Assembly (NCBI RefSeq): GCF_000182925.2
Contig: NC_026501.1
Span: forward strand, 1,922,001 to 1,986,000
DNA length: 64,000 bases
Source: Neurospora crassa OR74A
Taxonomy: Eukaryota; Ascomycota; Sordariomycetes; Sordariales; Sordariaceae
Direction of reading: 5' to 3'
Positions 39,501 through 52,200 of this stretch are shown here, piece after piece (positions within the stretch are counted from its first letter, which is position 1; each line of letters starts with the position of its first letter). The position numbers and the translations under genes were made by a program. The notes beneath the pieces were generated by a model, which was given only the letters and a program-made list of their open reading frames with translations, did no database searches and was not told the DNA's origin.

Positions 39501-42500
39501 TGGGATATACGCGTCGAAAGTCAGCGATCAGGGTCGTCGGTGGCGCTTCGGACGAACGAGGTACGGGTTGGGGCGTTTATTCGCTTGTACGCAGGCTAGT
39601 GCATCAGGCTGTCGATGTTGTGGGATGAAAGGTGTCAATCGCAATGGTCGGTCGGCAGGAGGAGTTGGCGCGGCGGGATGACAAAAAGCGGACGGAGGGC
39701 GAGATTTCAGGAGGCAAGTGGAATACCGCCTGCTCATATGAGAATCGCCGTCGTTCGGAGGGGACCGCAGCGTTTAGTTGCGACGCCGTATGTTGGTCGC
39801 TGCCGTTGGTCTGGACAGTTCTTGCGCCGGCGTCCAAGGATGCGCTCAAAGATGAAATGCCATAATTTAGATCGGAGGTTTGCTTCGGTTCGACAATGCA
39901 AGACATTGGATCATCCAGTCTTTCAACGCACATCTGGGCTGTTGGAACCGGTTTGGAAACCTGCCCTGGCCCCTGGCCGCAGCGGGGAGATCAGCCCCGT
40001 AGGGGCGCGTCCAGTGCCTGCGCAAGAGCCGGGGACCCACACCGTTGGCCGCAAGTTGAGGGCACTGGGGCCCAAACCGGAAATGGTAAGTTAGCGTAAG
40101 GTACGGGCAGTACTACAAGTACTTACCTCTACCCATCTTCAGCACCATCACCTACATAAGTACGTACACTATACAACATATCTAGGTAGGTTTACTTCAT
40201 GTTGGAGAAAACAGATAGGAAATACTCTTGAGATTCACAGAGTCACAAATCCGGATTCAGTTCTTAATGTGCACTGATCCATCGAGTGAGTCCAAGGGAT
40301 AACGGTGGTGACTAGCGTAACAACGCCCGGCATGCTCATGGAACAACAACTGAAGTGCCGTTTACAGTCACGCATTTCAGCCAATATCAACGCACCAAAT
40401 AATGGGAGTAAAGAGCTGCCATGGCCCAGTTGCAAAATTGGCATCTACAAGGCATTGTGGCTGTTGGTTCTGCCAGGGCCTTAGCGTAGGCAGACACCAA
40501 CTGTTACGGGTGGTACTATGTATGTCTTAGGTTGAAAGCAATTTAGGAGGTTGGCTCACAACAGCAACCCAAATCCTCGACATAGGTGGCTACAGATGTT
40601 GAGTTGGTGTTTAGACGGCTTGTAAAGTTGAAGCTCTATTCAAGACCTTTGAAGGTAACAATGCGTTTGGCCCTAATGGTCGAAGATGACCAAGTTTAGC
40701 CAACATCCCGAATCCACTCAATGAGTTCGGGCTCGGCTTGGCAAGAGTAGTAGTTTGTAATCATTCATTGGGAAGAGTAACTCGGCTAAAGTGATGAAGA
40801 GAGTCAGCAGCTTCTTAACCAAACATTTTGGCAAAACTCGGATTAGTTCTGATGACCAACAGGAGGAAACGTGAGAACACGGACCATCCGTTCGTCTTGA
40901 AAGGCCAATCCAACATTACTGCACTGGGCAGTCTGGACAGGGTGTCAAGGCTTCTGTTTATCATGTAATCATTAGTTCCCCGCGAGACGCGCGGCTCCGT
41001 TTTATTACCGAATTCACCAGGGAATCTGCTGAAAGTCATTACAACCCAGCCGTGAAATTCGTCGAATGTATACTCGTCAAGGTAGCATCCAGCCAGTGGT
41101 TATCGAGAGTCCTGTGGCATGATGAAGTCCATATGGTCTTTGAGCTGATGCCTTACCCATTACCTGTCGAGATTTCGGTATTCCTTTGAGTATCGGTTCT
41201 GATGTTGTATAGAACGGCCATATATTTTCTTCATGGCCCTCATTGAGGTTTAGGTGAGCGCCATGTCTTCGACATGTTTCAGTGTACAACATCCTCTTTG
41301 GTCGCCGCGCTACCGAATAGGGTAACATGTGTTGAAGGGGGGGCAGTAGTTGCGGCTCTAGGCTGTTTTGTAAGTGGCTCCATATGATTGTCTTCAGATC
41401 ATGAGAGAAAACATGAGATCTTATGCCTGAGGCAACATGGAAATCAGGCACTTTCCGCAGAGCCTCAAAGTAAGAAAGAGCCTCATAACGTATAAAATGA
41501 AAGCTGGGGTCATTATCAACGGTGAACTTTGGGACAGCAGAATCTCGACTACTGGAAAGGAACTAAACTCATGATATGAAAAAAAAATTCTACAGTCACC
41601 CACCGCCACACATTTGATAGAGCAAGGGGTGACAGTGTTTTTCGACTCTTACTGTACCTTCCAAGGTAAGTTGTTCACCTTGCCATTGAGAACAATCTGC
41701 TAAATAGACTTGATAGCCACATTCGGGGCTCAAACAGGGTCTTCTTGCCGGAAAAAGAAAAAAAAAAAAAAGAAAAAAAAAAAAAAAAACCGAAAAGTCG
41801 GAAGCAAATAGCTTACCTGAAGCCAGTCCGAGCTGGTATTCTTGCCTCCCGTTGATCATACCGTCATCTTACTTCAGGCCTGAATGTGCGGTCGATCTGT
41901 TCGTCAAGACGACACGTAAGTTGGTCCATGAAGCGGTTCACTATGATAAGGAATTATGCGTGCGCTGAATTTCCGTCTCAAGTCGTGGTTAAGGGATTAT
42001 TGGGATGCAAGTATGAAACTCAACTACTTGTCGTCTCTTCCTCATTTCCTTCCACAACTGCTCTCTCATCGGGGTAGCTTCTTGCCCTCAACCAGGGCCT
42101 GTCATTGAAATCACTCATCATCTGTGGCCACGACCCGAAGCAGCGTGTATGGACCAACCGAATAGGTAAACGAAACCATTTATCTGTTGTGGTCAGTTTC
42201 TCCCGTCTTTGTCGCAGAAAACTCACCATTTGTTTGCCTTCTTCTCTTCGCAGACTATTTTCTCATCAAGTGTCCTTCCGCTAACAAGCCTAGAGTATGA
42301 GACATGTGGTGAAGTCCCACAACCAACGAATAGGTACCATCGACATGCGTTCGATCACCACGAGCTGACCTGTTCAATCGAGGCGAAGTGTCGAGGCCGA
42401 TGGCCGTTATGGTCACTTGATCTTTCCTTGTCGCAATTCCAGTTCGACCATGACACAAGAGGTATCCGATTTGAGGGCAAGGCCCTAGCCGGCACATGCC

Positions 42501-44469
42501 TTATCCACAATGTTTGTCGAGAATGTCACAGAAGACAGTTCTTCCATGGTAGTGCGAGGGGATGTGTGCCTCTTTTGCTCAAATGATGGGCAGCCCGCAG
42601 GGCTCCCATGAGGCAGTTGAAAGTCATCCGAAGATATGGGGTGTCGTTTGTCGGTGCTACAGTAGCCATTCTTCGATCCCGGTATGTTCTTTACGGTCGA
42701 TTGATCCTCCAACAACTGAACCTCCGCCGTCACTGAGCCGGAGAGTCACATAGTTACCCGCGGAGCCGCAACTTGTACCTCTGCTCGCTCACAATGGAGT
42801 CGGCGGAATGCAGCCCTGGTTGAAGGGTGAGGGGCGGGAGAGGGGGAAGTAACGTTCAAGTAAGGCAGAAGTGTGCGGTTGTGGCTGGTATTAGCAGGAA
42901 GGAGTCTGGTTGCGGTTGGAGCCGGGCTCACTGCTTGGGCAGGTAGTAGGTCCGGCCAGCACTGCCCTCTGGTTACATGCGCGGGTTGGGTATTGCAGGC
43001 GGTCATCTGCCAACGAAGGAAAAGCGAAAGGAGCAATTCGCGGAGTTGACGCGCTCGCGTTAGGAGTGATATGCCGGTGGCACAGCAGGGTTATGATGAA
43101 ATCGGGAGATTTGGTCGGTGAGGATGGACGACTCGGACGTATAGAATGATGATGGCGGGCGATGGGAAGCTCCAGGAGGTCGTGGCAGTGTTGAAGAGTC
43201 TAGGAGAAAAGTGCAGATTCTGCACTCACTTAGGCAGAAAGAGCGAACGAGATGTCATGGTACCGCCAGGGCCTTTGCGCCCTTGACTGGATGACGGAAG
43301 GCCGCACGAAACTTTGGACACAGCTGAGCAAGGTATGTAACGTCCCGCATTGTATTCAGTCTGTTTCTGAAATAGACGGGAGGTATTATTCACATGTATG
43401 CAAGGTTTAGACCTAAGCTGAATGCAGTAGAAGAAGTACGCTGCAACTAAATGGTATGTACCTACACATGCAGTGCGAGTGTACTTTCCCACGTGTCGGT
43501 ATGCAGAGCCGCATGCCGTTCGCTCACGGTCACGGGGGTGGGGGTAGAGGTCTGCATCTCCGAGGCTTCCCTTACCCACCTCAGACAAGAAAAGTTAATT
43601 AACGATCTTGACTGAGTAAAACCAGGTTTTAATTCTTTTGTTTCGACTACAAAGCCAAGAACTTCATCACATCACTTCCGCCGACGTCAATCCGACCCTA
43701 CGCCGGCAACACCGACAAGTGAGCCGGCAGGAATATTGAGGACAAAAGGGTGTCTACCTACTTTTCAGTGAACCTGAATCCGGGCGTGAAGGGATTTCCG
43801 CTCGAGACCGGCAGTCTGGCCCTGGAAGTTACCAATATACCTTACTTTTTGGGGCAAGTCGGCTCGGCATCTCCTACCTTACCACCGGGATTTGTTACAG
43901 TTGCTCGTTGTGTACGGGTTCTACGCCGGCACACAATCGTCCCTACTTTGCTTTCCTTGCTTCGCCTGGGATTTCCGTATACTGACCGAGAACCGTTCCA
44001 TGCAAGCCTAACGACGGCTCAACGATCACCAATGGTTGTCCAATCTGGTGGATTCGAACAAACCGTTTTCCATGGAATGACGGATAGGCCGCTCGTTAGT
44101 ATGAGTCCTTGCCTTGAGCAAGTGGCAGAGCCCAGGAGTGGAGACACTTCACCGGGACTACACTGCCAACGACCGTCGGTGTCGTCTTTGTACCATCTGG
44201 GAGCACTATGCTCCCAGATCTGGTCCTCAAACACCCAATCGTCCTGTGGGTAATTGCCGTCATGGAAATTCCCCAGCGCAAGGCGTACCAGTGTCACTTG
44301 TTGACTGGTCCTGAAGCCTCTGAGGTTGAATGGATTCCATGGCTTAGGTTAGAAGAAGGCGTTTGGGATTTTGACATGAGTGTTTACGCCCGTCCATGTG
44401 CGACTCTTGTGGGCAATTGATGAATATAATATCCATCATGGCTTCCCTTTATCGAGTCACCATTCTCAT
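39501..44469. other. 5-kb gap without a recognised gene
   Basis: Upstream of the Pfa5-like gene. Several open frames of 125-170 codons (for example 39615-40094, 42209-42586 and 43750-44253 on the plus strand) show no family resemblance, no signal peptide and no plausible exon partners. An A-rich run with G interruptions lies near 41751-41789. A perfect hairpin lies at 44195-44219. Confidence 0.45.
44195..44219. repeat. Perfect 11-bp stem, 3-nt loop hairpin
   Basis: ATCTGGGAGCA, loop CTA, then the exact complement TGCTCCCAGAT. It lies about 430 bp upstream of the small Cys-rich gene. No poly(T) follows, and fungal Pol II genes do not use hairpin terminators, so the role is unknown. Confidence 0.8.
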
Positions 44470-44652
44470 ATAGGTTTCATCATCATCACCCTCACCCTTC
44501 AGTGTTCTCTCTGTGAATCCTCAAGACATTCAAGGACTCTTCTACCAAGTTCAAAGCCAGTCCACGCTGTGGTCTTTCCAAGATTCTGATCCTCTCACCT
44601 CCACACCCTTCAAGACACTGGCTTCCCCCTTCAACAATCACACGTCGACAAG
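44470..44652 (+). promoter_or_regulatory. C/T-rich leader of the small Cys-rich gene
   Basis: The stretch before the ATG at 44653 is rich in CT, TCA and CAC steps and ends CTTCAACAATCACACGTC, typical of expressed fungal leaders. It supports the short gene downstream being real. Confidence 0.4.
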
Positions 44653-44941
44653 ATGGGCAGACACTCGACTTCTTCTTCCAGCAAGACCTCCAGCTCCTCT
44701 GGAGGCAAGCACAGTGGTGCTCCAGGATCTGGCTCAAAGACCAAAACCGTGTGGTATTGCGTAAGTGGTGGTCCCTGATACGCCCGTCTGTGAAGCGCCG
44801 GCTTTTAATAACTTGTTCATATAGAGCTCTTGTAACTTTGGGCCTCTTAACATTAAAATCGATGAATATTGCCCCGACTGCCAACATAGACGTTGCTCAT
44901 CTTGCACGGTCACCACCATCGAATATAACCCCGGCAGATGA
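44653..44941 (+). CDS. Small Cys-rich protein with three C-x2-C pairs
   Basis: A 74-residue protein in two exons, 44653-44760 and 44825-44941, with a 64-bp intron (donor GTAAGT, acceptor CATATAG). The first ~32 residues are Ser/Gly/Lys-rich and disordered. The rest is a compact block: VWYC-x2-C (Cys36, Cys39), then FGPLNI, C-x2-C (Cys52, Cys55), and C-x2-C (Cys60, Cys63), ending TTIEYNPGR. The spacing suits one zinc ion held by two pairs, with the third free or binding a second ion. The WYC...FGP pattern resembles small fungal zinc-ribbon-like hypothetical proteins; no function is known to me. There is no signal peptide. The intron splits the first C-x2-C. Frame, splice sites and leader all agree, which is why I accept it despite its size. 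Confidence 0.75.
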
Positions 44942-47900
44942 GAATCTGATGCTCAGTAGCGCATGACTTGTGTTATGTACAAATAGTCACAGGTCATATG
45001 AAGAAAGGTTCACACGACGATACGGGTTTCTGTTGCAACACTCTTTCACATCACCTGCTAGAATCTGGGTTTTGTCCTTTCATTTTCTTTTTTCTCTTGC
45101 ACAGCTCAGAGCGAGACTCTGAGGACGATTACCAGGAAGTTTGATGGTCCGGATCACAGTACCAATGCTGGAAAAGGATGGATAAACGGTGGCTCAGGCC
45201 CACGGAAAAGCGAGTTCAGAGCGAGGAGTTGGAACTGCCTATTCTGCCTTTTGCTGATCAACAATGGTTTAACTCAGTCTGTCATACAAATGTAAATACA
45301 GCGTCGCTGATGGTTGAAGTTACTATACATGCATTGTGACCTACACCCCTCATTAAAAGCTCCCTGAAGCCCAGTGATATCTTCTAGGTTAAACTCAACT
45401 TTGCAGCCCTAGTATTGCATGCTCCCTGGTTAGCAGTCCCTACAATTATCAGAGTCCCAGAGATCTAGGTCACTTGGATTTCCTCGACCTGTGGAGCTTC
45501 CCCCCTCCCTCCACCCCCCTTCTTCTGCCCCTTTAAAAATCATAACGAATAAAAGAAAAGGAACAGGCATCAACGTTAGTTTCCTCTCAACTTGTTTACC
45601 GAGTTCAGACAGATAGTTCGAAACTTGGCTACATCCCCGCATCCAAGTGTAAGCCCCCTCTATAGTATAGAACTACATTCCTACGGGATCTCCATCCTGC
45701 AAAGCAACTGAAACAACCCTTTACATGATATGCATACTTTGCTGTTGTGCATCGCGGCTCACCCAGAATGTCACATTAGGTAGGGACTGCTGCACAAATG
45801 TGTCACAGTGTCGCTGCAACCCACCACCACGGGCATCACCAACACTCATGCCGTGTGTGTGAACTGCACATGAAGCACCTACCTTTCCGACCTACGTCTG
45901 TCTACTGGCTAGCGCGCCAATCCACACTATAGTTAGAAGTGTTACAAGCACATCATCGCTGCCATGCCATGTTGCTTGGGGTATCACACCTGCATGCAGG
46001 ACATTGCATTTTGGCTGCAGATTACTACTGGTCGTTATGTCAGTGATCTTGGACCCTTGGAGGTACGCAACACCTTATCCGAAAGACATCTCTCAAGGGC
46101 TGGAACTTTGAATAGGTAGGCATACCTGAAGAGAGAGAGAGGGAGTCGGCCCTATGTTATTCGTTCCCTTGGATAGGTAAGTGGTGACGTGCCTAATTCA
46201 CTTTAACAACCCACCGTTACATGGAATAGCGGCGCAGCATACCACCCTCTCTCTCTCTCCCCGCGCTTGTTTCCTGAGCGCATGAGACACGTTTTTCACC
46301 TCCCCCAACGGCCCCACCTAGAGGTACCGTACCGTCAATTCTTTTGCTGTTGTCGTTATTGTTGTTGTGTCTGAGAGGGGTGACTGACCTACTATCCAAA
46401 CACGTCGGTAGGTACGTATGTTGATACTTTACTCTCTCTAGCCATTTCTTCTCGTGTTGATCTTGATTTTCTGGACCGCTGCTGCCACCGATGCGAATCA
46501 CACATCTCATTGATCCAGTTCCAGCTCAACATGGATTAAATGGGTTGGGTTGAGCATGTTGCCAAGACTGGCAATGTCAAAAATGTGCTTTTGGTTCTTC
46601 TTACTCCATAACAGCCGCTTTTGGATTAATACTAGGCGCGTTGCCGCGTTCCGCGCGGGCGACGCCGCCAGCCTCACGGCACTTGTTGAGGTGCGGTATG
46701 ATGAGGCTATTCCTACGCTGCAGCACCTCACGCTCCCTCTTTCCAGCCTTCCTCGCATCCACTCTCTCGGTTTCCGATTTGAGTTAAATGTGCATGGTGG
46801 GGTATGGGAGTGGACAAGATAAATCATGATGCTTTGTTGCTTCGTGCAAACTTGCTGTTCTTGGGCAACTTTTTGGGGTAGCGCAGCAGTAAGGGAAGGG
46901 TCTGTTGATCTCTTGGCACCGGCTTCATGCCGGCGAGCCTTGCTGGTGATAGTGACAGGCGCGGCGATGGCTGCTGCGTGGCGGTGACCGTCGGACGGGT
47001 CGGGTGTTGAACTGCTGACACCCTTCGACGCCGAAGACGACAACGACGAAACCGACCAGTTGAGATAGAAACTGACTGATTGACCTGCCAGTGCGTGAGG
47101 CTGGTTAAAGCCAGTGACACATAGTAGGGTAGTCGGTCGTCTACCCGACACCAATTGAGGTTATCGATATTTCTGTCCCTGTCCCGGAATTACGGTTTTC
47201 GGCGGCGCCGAGGTATGTCTACCCCTGCTTGGATGACGATGCCTAGCATAGCGTACTCTGACGCCAAGGAAGATGATGTTCCCCCAGGAACCGCCAAAGC
47301 GGAAAGCTGATCCTGTCGCGTTTACATATTTGGAGGTGAGATCCTGATTCTGAGAAGGTGTGGGGGGGGGGGGGTTAGGCGCGAGGGTTGGAGTCCCTGG
47401 GGAGGTGCTGTGGGATTTGATTAGTAGCCTTGCTTAAGCCTTGTCACGTCTTTCTCCGCGGGGTTGGGAGAGTCTGCGGGGAAGGGAAGGAAAGGAAAGG
47501 AAAGGGAGGGGAGGATGAGCTGAAGGTGGTGCTTGATACTTGATAGGATCGGGGGTGTCCAATCACATTCTTGCCCGTTGGCTGAGCGGAGAGATACGGG
47601 GCAATTTCATGGAAAAGAAATCGATTCAGCACAGGTTGTCAAGCTGAGGCTGGTAGCTACCTTGACAGGACCAACGTGCCAACGTGCCTGATGAATTCGG
47701 CCATGTCCGGACATGTGAGGTTATTGGCCGCGACATCGCCAAAGTGCCATGACGAAGGAGACGATGTTGCAAAGGGGAAAACTGAACCATGCCATCCGTC
47801 TCGACGATGGCAGACGCAGGATATCAAGATGGGAAAGCGGGCACACGTGTACAGCGGAGTCAATGATCATTCTTGTGGAGACGTACCCGTCCCGTCTTGA

Positions 47901-49203
47901 CCGTGACGGGATCAGGACCTGATGAAGAGCCGAGCGGACACTGGGTGGTTTTGGTCTATTCCCACCTTGCTGTTCCTTAATCCCACCGTCTATTGGTTGC
48001 TTGAACCAGGTGGGGTCGCGGGCAGAAGCGAGAGCCCCACTTCAGCGTCGGTGAGGTTCCGAATTTCCACTTCCACAGAAGAATCGAAAAAAAGGAGTAG
48101 GTGTGGAAAGTTTACGCTGCCGTTTTAGTGGCCATCGGGCCCTGACAATTCACACTCACCGAAGCCCGGTATTTTTGTGTAATGATTAGTGTAGCGCAAA
48201 CCGCAGCCAGTAGCGCTGTAGGATCTGTTGAGGTTCTATACAGCAAAATTACCTAGTATGATTCGAAATTTCCATGATTGAAAAGAGCAGGCTTTGAAAG
48301 CAGACGATATCAAGCCACAAAAAATCCCACTTCTTCCCGGCCGATTATCATAATCTTTGATGGAAAAGGTGAATTCTCACGATCTGCATGTTGAATACTG
48401 ATACCGGACTTTGTAATCTACATTCTTTGGTAGTCTCCCCTAAACTGCCCGTTGACCTTGCGAGGTACGCAAGGCTTACGGACTAAGTGGTATTTTGTAC
48501 CATTGACCACGTTAGACTCTCCGAGTATGTTACGGGAACACTATACTATTTGATGTATCGGGAGCTCGCAGTACTGAACTGCGCCTAAGGTGGCCGCGGA
48601 ATTGATAATGAGAGGTGCGGGAGATCGACGTCATGGCACGTACCATACCCTTTGAACAGCACAAGTGTAGGTACAACATGATCATCATTTTCCAAAGAAA
48701 GGCAGACTGGCGGAACGTCCTTGGCATCAAGAGAACCCACTGTTGATTTCTGCCTGAGTTGGTTCCTCATGCTAGGTTGTTGTAAGAATTCTCGAACCAA
48801 TAATGAGCCCGCTTCTTCCTTCCCAGCCAGCGTGAATTCCAGCTCATTGTATTTTCAAGATGCAAACCAACACCTCTCAGCCTGAATGAGGGAGCTAGAA
48901 ACTACAAGCAACCAAGTGACGCCAGGAGGAGAAGGGGAAGAAAAGATGAACGAATCATGTAAAAGCCAAACGCCCGTTTTATGACTACAAGGACGAAAAG
49001 ACACCACACGTCCTCAAGATACCACAAAAAGGACATCAGAGCCAAGTAACCAAGCCAAACTCACAACTCCTGTATCTTTAGCCACACTCCCCAAAGCCTG
49101 AAATGTCTCTGAATCTTACACGCTGTCCTCCAATGACACCGAGTGCCCGTTACAACACATCCCGATCAAAGAACAGTATACGAACCGCCCAGCCTAATTC
49201 CCT
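44942..49203. other. 4.3-kb gap without a recognised gene
   Basis: A possible 3' exon of the small Cys-rich gene lies near 45107-45145 (see findings). A short exon-like open segment at 47273-47335 is followed by GTGAGA but has no partner. A 215-codon minus-strand frame at 46507-47154 is Ser/Arg/Ala-rich and not protein-like. A G13 run lies at 47362-47374 and a GGAAA-type run near 47480-47505. The part next to 49204 should hold the ASH1-like 3' untranslated region. Confidence 0.45.
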
Positions 49204-52200
49204 TTACACGACCAATTCCGGAGCGGCATTTTCATCCTGGCCATCAGCCGCCTTATTAACGAGGCGAATCTTGGTCGCACCCTTAGTGCTGACAGATCCC
49301 TTGCCAGACTTTGATATCGCAGGCTTAGCCACGGACTTGCCCGTCTTCTTAGCAACGGTCAGCTTTGGCATCGCCTTGCCCGGTCTTGTGACCTTCCCCT
49401 TCGTGAAAGCCTTGCGCGGTTTCACGATCTTGGTGGTGGCTGCCGTAGACTTGGCCGCCGGATCGGCAGTATCCTTGATCTTGACAGGTGATTTCCTGGC
49501 TTTTCTGAAGAGGGATGATACGTTTTTTACGCCCGAGTCCCGCACTTTCCAAGAGGGGGCGCGTTTCCTTGCAGAAGAAGATGATGGTACATCAAAAATC
49601 GAGCCGTCGTCTCCCTCTGCAATAGTAGGAGTGTTTTGGACAGCGTCCGCCATCTTCTTTGCCCTGGGCGTATTCTTGGGAGTTACCCTGGCTGTCTTGG
49701 AAGCTTTGTTTCCTGCCTCCTCTTCAGCCCCCGCCGTTTCTGCCGCTGTGATAGAGCCGGCTGCATCAGCTGCGACTATGGTCAAGCTGGAACCCTTTGA
49801 CGGAGCTTTCAGCGTGATCGTCTTGCTCTTCGCGGCGGCGCCCTTCTTGGAATAAGATTTGACAACTCTCGTCGTCGCAATGCTGACTTTCCGAGTGAAC
49901 GTCTTGGTGGTCTTCGCCGAAGCGACCTTGGACTTGGCGCTGACAGACACCTTGGAAACCTTTCGCGACACGAATGTTGGAGCTCCCTTTGCTGTATCTT
50001 CGGTCGCTTTGCCGGCTTGGGCGTTACCCACCTTCAATTTCTTGGGTGACCTCCCCTCGCCCTCTACAACATTCTCTATCCCGTTGGCTAGGAGCTCTTG
50101 GAGCTTCCTTTTACCAACCTTTTTCTTGCCCTTGACCTCTGCCTTCGGAGGCTTGGGCGGCTTCACTTCCTTAGGTTTGGGCCCAAGGACACCTCGACAG
50201 TTGGGCGCACCGCACAAACACTTCTGCACGTTCTTAGCGGAGAAGGGGTCAAAGTTGTAGTCGTACGTTAGCTCCTCGCCGGTTTGAATGGGGCGGTCAC
50301 CCGCAAAAAGCGCCATTCTCGGCTGCCCAGAGACGATCCATTTGATCATGCGACAATTAGGGGAGCATGAATGATTGACGAACCGCGCGATACTACCGGT
50401 GGTTGCGTCAATAATCATGTTTTGGTCGAATGACATGAGATAGTAACACTATGATGAATGTTAGTGATAAGAGCTTTGCGGGGCAATGACAGAACAATCC
50501 CGGGGAAAACACACCTCGTTGTTCTTGTACTCCTCATTCATTCGACGTTCACACTCCTCGTCGGTGATGATCTCGCCCGTGTACTCCATAATGATCTGAT
50601 GGGGTTCAAAGCAGCGGTTGCTACGCACACCATATCCTCTGTCTTCGGTCTTGAAGACCTCAACACCTATGCGGTAACGACCTCCTTTCTTGGTTCTTTC
50701 CGTGAGCATCTGGAAAGCCCGGTTCTGGCAGAACTCCTTGCCGACGTTGCAGTTGGTATCATCGCACTCGTACAGCATAACACGATTCTGGCAGTCTTGT
50801 GCGCATCCGTCTTCAGGCGTACATACACACTTGGACGCAAAATCCTCGAAGTGAGGGGTCTTCTTCCATATCGCCGCGGCCTGGCCAATAAAACGGTCTA
50901 GAAAATGACACAGATAGGTTAGCTATCAGACACTCAAATCGCAATCAGATGTTCCCGTCTCATGATATACTCACTTTTTGTCATGGTGCGGTATGCGGCG
51001 GGCTTGGGCTGTCCGGGAGGCAATGGGTGGCAGACATCAAACGGCAGCTTGAAATCACGACCTGCGATGAGCAGCCGCAATCCATTGAAGATTGGCAGTG
51101 GAAGGACTTTGTTCGGTGGGCCACTCTTCGCGAGTTCTGGGATATTCAAGAGCCTCTTCCTCTCCTGCGTAGTGAGGCTTTTGGTAACGTCCTCGGGCGC
51201 TTGCTGGCCAGCGTAGAGACCCTTGTTAAGCCACTTCTTGACGCGCTTTTGCTTGACAGCTGGACGAGAAGAGTCGGTGTTCGTCGGAGCCTCTGGTTCC
51301 ACCGTCTTATCCTTCCTATCTTCGCGCACTGTAGCTGTGCTGCTGTCGACCTTGGCCTTCTTCTTTGCTGGTGCAGTGGGCTCCTTCTCCTCAGTTACGT
51401 TGACATACTTTCCGTTGCTCCATACAGAGTATCGAATAGGACGCGTGTCGATACCAACGAATTCGTTAGTATCTCGCAAGCGTTTTAGTTCGCGTGGGAC
51501 ACGAGATAGAGCAGGCTCAGCTGTCTTGGCTTTCTTGCCCGATGCCGGTGTGATCAATGGCAAGATAGGGTCTTCAACGGGCACGCCCGAATGACGCGTC
51601 GCTCTGCGCGTAGCAGGGACTACAGCCGAAGCTTTGATCGTTTCAGCTTTCGTTGCCTTGCCTCTCGTTGTTTTGGTACCCTTCGCTTTGACTGCTTTTA
51701 CTTGGCTGGCTGTGCTCGTGTGTACATCCCCAGTTGTTTCTGCTGGAACATCTTCCCATGCACCTGTTTGTATATCTTCGGTGCCGCTTGGTTCCGCTTC
51801 TTTTTCGATGCCGCGTTCAGCTTCCTTCTCGACATTGGGTACGGCTTCCTTGGGGGAGCTTGTTACGGCTTCACCGATAGTGTTCGTCCCAACTTTTTCG
51901 GCAGTGGCCGGCTCGGCTGTTTCGACGAGGGCTGTCCTGGCTGCTTTGCCTATGTTTGTCACCGTGTGTTTCTTGGGTCTCCCGACGGGCCTCTTGACTA
52001 CGTCCTTCTCGGTTGCCTTGGCTCCCCTTGTGTCAGGCTTTCTGGTTGCGCTCGGTGCGATCGCGGGGATATGGTCGGGAACATCGACTGGCAGGGCGGG
52101 AATCAGCGCGCCGCAGGGGTCGAGGTTTATGTCTTGTGCGGTATCGGCTTTTGTCGTCGAGCTCAGTTCGGCCGTGTTTGTGGAAAGTTCAAGCGGCGCT

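Noticed and set aside
43750-44253. 167-codon plus-strand frame
   Set aside because: Begins at a GTG codon and overlaps the hairpin; translation is not protein-like.
46507-47154. 215-codon minus-strand frame
   Set aside because: Composition is Ser/Arg/Ala-rich without conserved-looking segments and no neighbouring exons fit.
47273-47335. Exon-like segment ending at a GTGAGA donor
   Set aside because: Opens with two ATGs and reads plausibly, but no acceptor with a continuing frame was found downstream.
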